Origin: Candidatus Thorarchaeota archaeon
GTDB taxonomy: Archaea; Asgardarchaeota; Thorarchaeia; Thorarchaeales; Thorarchaeaceae
Direction of reading: 5' to 3'
DNA length: 9,232 nt
Assembly: GCA_018238825.1 (NCBI GenBank)
Contig: JABCSP010000068.1
Coordinates: forward strand, 1 to 9,232
Shown here piece after piece: positions 6,982-9,232 of the stretch; within the stretch, counting starts at the first letter, position 1, and the number at the start of each line of letters is the position of its first letter. The position numbers and the translations under genes are program-made. A model generated the notes under the pieces. That model was not told the DNA's origin, ran no database searches, and saw nothing but the letters and a program-made list of their open reading frames with translations.

Positions 6982-7926
6982 CTACACCCCTCCGATATAA
7001 CTTGGACCTGATTCTTCTTCTGGGGGGTGTTCATAGTTATCATCATCGGCAGTAAGAATCATATATACCCTTGTGAGTCCAATCGTCATTGCGGGTAAGA
7101 ATATGAATACCAAGAATAGCATTGCAGGTAACATGTATACTGCCATGATTCCAAGTCCGATTTCACCGATACCAAGAGTAAATGGTGCCGCAATGATTGG
7201 TATGAAGATAGCACCCAAGATTAGCAAGAATGTCATCCAGACTCCAAAGACACGGTCAAAGTATTTGATGCTCATCCGTATTGATCTCTTAGTAGATTCA
7301 AATACAGAATATCCATCGATTATTGATGGGAAAAGCATCGATAAGAGTCCAGTACTTATTGCGAACCAGATTAATAGTAAACCGAGAACTATTGGATTGA
7401 CAATACCTACAGGTCCAGCATGCATGAGGCGCATCATCAAGAATTGTTCACCGTAGAGTGAAATCCCTCCAACTAATGCAAGAATCAAAGGACCTAGCAC
7501 AAAAAGGAAGAGAATCATTCCACCTCCTGCCAAAGAGAAGAATTTCTTCTTGTACCAAATGAAGACTCCTTCTGCACTTGTTCCTTCACTCTCCACGATT
7601 TCACGACCCATGCCAAACATAGCACCAAAGGCTACAAAGATAGGAGCTAGAAAGGGTAGTCCAAACAGAATTGATCCCAAAGCGATGTTTGTGATTCCAA
7701 TATCAGGAGTCGATCCAAACGATTCAAAGTACGCAATTAAATTTTCAAAACCACCAATTACAAAGAAGAAGGGAATGAAAATCAGGGCAGCTACTACAAC
7801 GAGTAGAATAGCAGACACTATGAGAACACCAAATATCGCGAGGAGAAAAGAGATGACGTTCTTTACTGCGAACTTGAAGCTAATCTTCAAGTCTCCAAGA
7901 ATTGTTTGAAAGGTCGCATTTTCCAT
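6982..7926 (-). CDS. Six-helix membrane protein, paralogue of the upstream gene (second copy)
   Basis: This 314-residue integral membrane protein has about six hydrophobic segments, near 24-57, 80-105, 132-155, 173-200, 227-250 and 255-288. It also has an amphipathic N-terminus, a conserved loop SIRMSIKYFDRVFGV (215-229) and an acidic tail DDDNYEHPPEEE (294-305). It aligns over its whole length with the adjacent upstream protein: TILGDLK with TILDDMK, KYFDRVFGV with KYFDRIFGV, and FLPAMTIGLTRVY with FLPMIRITWVRVY. The two are therefore a tandem duplication. The topology resembles uncharacterised archaeal and bacterial six-helix families (UPF0259/DUF4013-like), but I cannot assign one. ATG 7926 has AGGTG at 7936-7940, nine bases upstream. 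No TATA box is seen in the 75-bp gap before it, so it is probably co-transcribed with the upstream copy. The regulator gene begins 4 bp after its stop. Function unknown; transport or envelope sensing are both possible. Confidence 0.8.
   Translation of the reverse strand: MENATFQTILGDLKISFKFAVKNVISFLLAIFGVLIVSAILLVVVAALIFIPFFFVIGGFENLIAYFESFGSTPDIGITNIALGSILFGLPFLAPIFVAFGAMFGMGREIVESEGTSAEGVFIWYKKKFFSLAGGGMILFLFVLGPLILALVGGISLYGEQFLMMRLMHAGPVGIVNPIVLGLLLIWFAISTGLLSMLFPSIIDGYSVFESTKRSIRMSIKYFDRVFGVWMTFLLILGAIFIPIIAAPFTLGIGEIGLGIMAVYMLPAMLFLVFIFLPAMTIGLTRVYMILTADDDNYEHPPEEESGPSYIGGV
6985..6993 (-). promoter_or_regulatory. Strong Shine-Dalgarno site for the winged-helix regulator
   Basis: The minus strand reads GGAGGGGTG, seven bases before ATG 6977 and inside the final codons of the preceding membrane-protein gene. 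It decides the regulator start (6977 rather than in-frame Met codons near 7046) and shows that the two genes are read from one transcript. Confidence 0.7.
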
Positions 7927-7952
7927 TTTTTTTCACACCTAGAAAGATAGAG

Positions 7953-7988
7953 GAGAGCGTCTTCAAAGTTTCCCTCTAAGACACTCTC
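7953..7988 (-). promoter_or_regulatory. Intergenic RNA hairpin between the two membrane-protein genes
   Basis: Arms 7953-7963 and 7978-7988 pair over 11 positions around a 14-base loop. In the minus-strand RNA, ten pairs are Watson-Crick and one is G-U (7958 with 7983). On the plus strand the same position would be a C-A mismatch, so the structure fits the mRNA of this operon. No U-tract follows, so it is not a standard terminator. It lies just upstream of the Shine-Dalgarno of the second membrane-protein gene and could be a processing, stability or attenuation element. Confidence 0.5.
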
Positions 7989-8001
7989 ATGTTCATTACA
8001 C

Positions 8002-8916
8002 TTAGACGATTGGCACAACAGCAGTCTGTAATGCAATTGTACCGCCAGTGAGTTCCTGATAGACCCGGACCCAAGTAATTCTTATCATTGGTAAGAATAG
8101 GAAGAGCCAGAGAAAGACTGAAACTACAGTCCATAACATGATACCTGCCAAAGCTGGAAAGAGCGCAAATGTCATCGGCATCACTGGATGAACTAACGCA
8201 GGCATTGCAAGACCTGCAATGATCACTGGACCAAAGGTAGCGGCGATGAGAAGCACTATAGCAGCCATGACTCCAAAGATTCTGTCAAAGTACTTGGTGG
8301 CTAGCGAAAAGGATTCCTTGAAAGCTGCTTGAACACCCTTACCACTTACAACAGCTGGAAATACCATGGAGGTAAGTCCAATTGTGATGAAGAACCACAC
8401 AAAGGTAAAGACCGTCAGTAGAGTAGAGAGGGCTGCAGTAATAGTGTAACCCATTGCATATGATGTTAGTCCCCAGACTAATGCAGGAGGAAGCAGAATG
8501 ATGATGGTGAGGATAGCGCCAGTTCCCATGAAAGTTAGGAACTTACGTCGGAGATAGGAGAAAGCTGCTTCCGCCTTGGTTTCACCAGTTGTTACTAGGT
8601 CATAGCTCATTCCATAGATTGAACCACTGACAACTAGGAACAGTGAAATGAAAGGGATGACTAAAAGGACACCTATTCCACCGAGGAATAAGGGATTAGC
8701 TATTGCCCAGTCGCGCATAGCTACCATTGTTACTTCGGACATTGGTGCGAACGCTACCCATGCAACTATTGCAATAGGAGCAGCAATCAACATCGCGAGA
8801 AGAGTAACGACAATGATCATGCCCAAGTTAGCAAGGAAATAGCTTAATGCACTTCCATATGCCTGTCTGAGGCTTGTCTTCATGTCGTCGAGTATTGTTC
8901 TGTGAGTTGTAGACAT
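8002..8916 (-). CDS. Six-helix membrane protein, first gene of the operon (first copy of the pair)
   Basis: This 304-residue integral membrane protein has hydrophobic segments near 24-58, 76-103, 128-152, 160-190, 212-240 and 248-280. Loop LATKYFDRIFGV (205-216) and the last-helix end LFLPMIRITWVRVYQEL (273-289) are shared with the next gene's product, of which it is a paralogue. Unlike that copy it has a short, non-acidic tail. The open frame extends upstream to about 9066, but ATG 8916 is chosen: it has GGTG at 8923-8926 six bases upstream, and its N-terminus then lines up with that of the paralogue (MSTTHRTILDDMK against MENATFQTILGDLK). The added upstream residues are basic and contain the operator sequences, so they are unlikely to be protein. 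It leads the operon and is transcribed from the TATA box at 9001-9008. No catalytic motif is visible; function unknown. Confidence 0.78.
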   Translation of the reverse strand: MSTTHRTILDDMKTSLRQAYGSALSYFLANLGMIIVVTLLAMLIAAPIAIVAWVAFAPMSEVTMVAMRDWAIANPLFLGGIGVLLVIPFISLFLVVSGSIYGMSYDLVTTGETKAEAAFSYLRRKFLTFMGTGAILTIIILLPPALVWGLTSYAMGYTITAALSTLLTVFTFVWFFITIGLTSMVFPAVVSGKGVQAAFKESFSLATKYFDRIFGVMAAIVLLIAATFGPVIIAGLAMPALVHPVMPMTFALFPALAGIMLWTVVSVFLWLFLFLPMIRITWVRVYQELTGGTIALQTAVVPIV

Positions 8917-8939
8917 TGTATACACCGTATAAAGGTTCA

Positions 8940-9041
8940 TCAAACGCTTCGACTTGTAACGTATCGAACGTTTGACACACCTCAAAATTAGCGTTAAACG
9001 TATATAAATCGTTTGGTAATCGCCAAACATCAAACGTTTGC
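8940..9041. promoter_or_regulatory. Cluster of TCAAACGTTTGA-type operator palindromes at the operon promoter
   Basis: Within about 100 bp the motif TCAAACGTTTGA recurs in full or half form: TCAAACG (8940-8946, half), TCGAACGTTTGA (8964-8975), TTAAACG/CGTTTGG on either side of the TATA box (8994-9016), CCAAAC (9023-9028, half) and TCAAACGTTTGC (9030-9041, containing a perfect 10-bp palindrome). GTTTGG (9011-9016) and CCAAAC (9023-9028) also form an inverted repeat. The sites overlap the promoter and the expected transcript start, the layout of a repressor operator array. The winged-helix regulator of this operon is the obvious candidate to bind them, but that is inference. Confidence 0.6.
9001..9008 (-). 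promoter_or_regulatory. Archaeal TATA-box promoter of the four-gene operon
   Basis: The minus strand reads TTTATATA, a near-ideal archaeal TATA box. Transcription would start near 8979, leaving a leader of about 63 nt before ATG 8916. The box is flanked by TTAAACG (8994-9000) and CGTTTGG (9010-9016), two halves of the repeated palindrome. A protein bound there would cover the TATA and BRE positions and compete with TBP/TFB, which suggests repression. Confidence 0.65.
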
Positions 9042-9147
9042 GGTTTTGTGAGTCAAATATCCCCACAATTTAGCAAACTCTGAAGAAGAATTTCCGAGAT
9101 GGTTATTTAATTGAATAGAATGAATTAGAAAGAGGTTTCACTATGGT

Positions 9148-9163
9148 TACCTATAGTTAGGTA
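9148..9163. repeat. Short inverted repeat TACCTA-TAGT-TAGGTA
   Basis: Two perfect 6-bp arms flank a 4-bp spacer. It lies in the gene-free end of the window, near one copy of the AAACGTTT palindrome, and could be a second operator or a small hairpin. Arms this short can occur by chance. Confidence 0.35.
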
Positions 9164-9176
9164 TGATAGGCAGGGA

Positions 9177-9188
9177 TTAAACGTTTGA
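9177..9188. promoter_or_regulatory. Outlying AAACGTTT palindrome
   Basis: TTAAACGTTTGA matches the operator motif clustered at the operon promoter, 147 bp further upstream. It may serve the same regulator, either through looping or at the promoter of a gene beyond the window edge. Confidence 0.45.
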
Positions 9189-9232
9189 TGGAAAACAGCT
9201 AAAGCTGACCATTGTGAATTTTTCTTTCGAAT

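Larger units (their letters stand above)
8917..9232. other. Gene-free upstream region of the membrane-protein operon
   Basis: This stretch holds the operon promoter, the AAACGTTT palindromes and the TACCTA inverted repeat, but no convincing gene. TTATTTAAT at 9103-9111 is a weak plus-strand TATA candidate. AGAGG at 9131-9135 precedes an ATG at 9143 that runs only five codons (M-V-T-Y-S) before TAG. A minus-strand frame is open from the window edge to a TAA at 9125-9127 and could be the end of a neighbouring gene, though nothing in its 35 codons is recognisable. Confidence 0.5.

Noticed and set aside
7073..7909. Long plus-strand open frames opposite the second membrane-protein gene
   Set aside because: They are antisense to hydrophobic codons, rich in K, P and S as expected from reverse reading, with no supporting start signals.
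8928..8935. Second TATA-like sequence (CTTTATA on the minus strand) near the first membrane-protein gene
   Set aside because: It lies only about 12 bp from ATG 8916, so transcription would start inside the coding region; the TATA box at 9001-9008 fits better.
8917..9066. N-terminal extension of the first membrane protein to 9066
   Set aside because: It would place the promoter and operator palindromes inside coding sequence, is absent from the paralogue, and has no Shine-Dalgarno.
9196..9207. Small palindrome CAGCTAAAGCTG
   Set aside because: The 5-bp arms occur once with no link to a promoter or gene.
9125..9232. Minus-strand frame open from the window edge to TAA 9125
   Set aside because: About 35 codons without recognisable sequence; too short to call the end of a gene.

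Overview
The window looks like a piece of an archaeal chromosome. The archaeal signs are TATA-type promoter elements upstream of start codons (5480-5487 and 9001-9008, read on the minus strand), a terminator ending in a long U-tract, an ArsR-like winged-helix regulator typical of archaea, and Shine-Dalgarno sites of the AGGTG/GGAGG type. The moderate GC content (roughly 40-45% by eye) and the style of the large multidomain proteins would suit an Asgard archaeon such as a thorarchaeote. That placement is an impression and no marker gene here proves it. I saw no rRNA, tRNA, CRISPR array, transposase or phage gene.

Region 1 (1-2114, plus strand) holds two genes: a YhhN/TMEM86-type integral membrane protein (lysoplasmalogenase family) and a 418-residue protein built from ten consecutive 34-residue TPR units. 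The TPR gene ends 5 bp from the end of the convergent gene that follows.

Region 2 (2120-5487, minus strand) is one large gene with its own TATA box. It encodes a GNAT acetyltransferase domain fused to about 930 residues of beta-sandwich domains. Two mutarotase-like modules, preceded by immunoglobulin-like domains, appear to be an internal duplication. There is no signal peptide or membrane segment.

Region 3 (5549-9188, minus strand) looks like a single regulated operon. It runs from a promoter wrapped in AAACGTTT-type palindromes through two paralogous six-helix membrane proteins, a winged-helix regulator and a membrane-anchored, very acidic repeat protein, to a hairpin plus U-tract terminator. 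The last three genes are separated by 4 bp and overlapped by 4 bp, so they are almost certainly co-translated. The arrangement of regulator, multi-pass membrane protein and TGxI-repeat surface protein resembles the bacterial PadR-DUF1700-DUF4097 envelope modules. I propose it as an archaeal cell-envelope sensing or homeostasis operon, possibly autoregulated through the palindromes.

Several starts given here are internal to the longest open frames (genes at 2120, 5596, 6345 and 8002). They were chosen from Shine-Dalgarno position, TATA position, gene overlap or alignment between paralogues.
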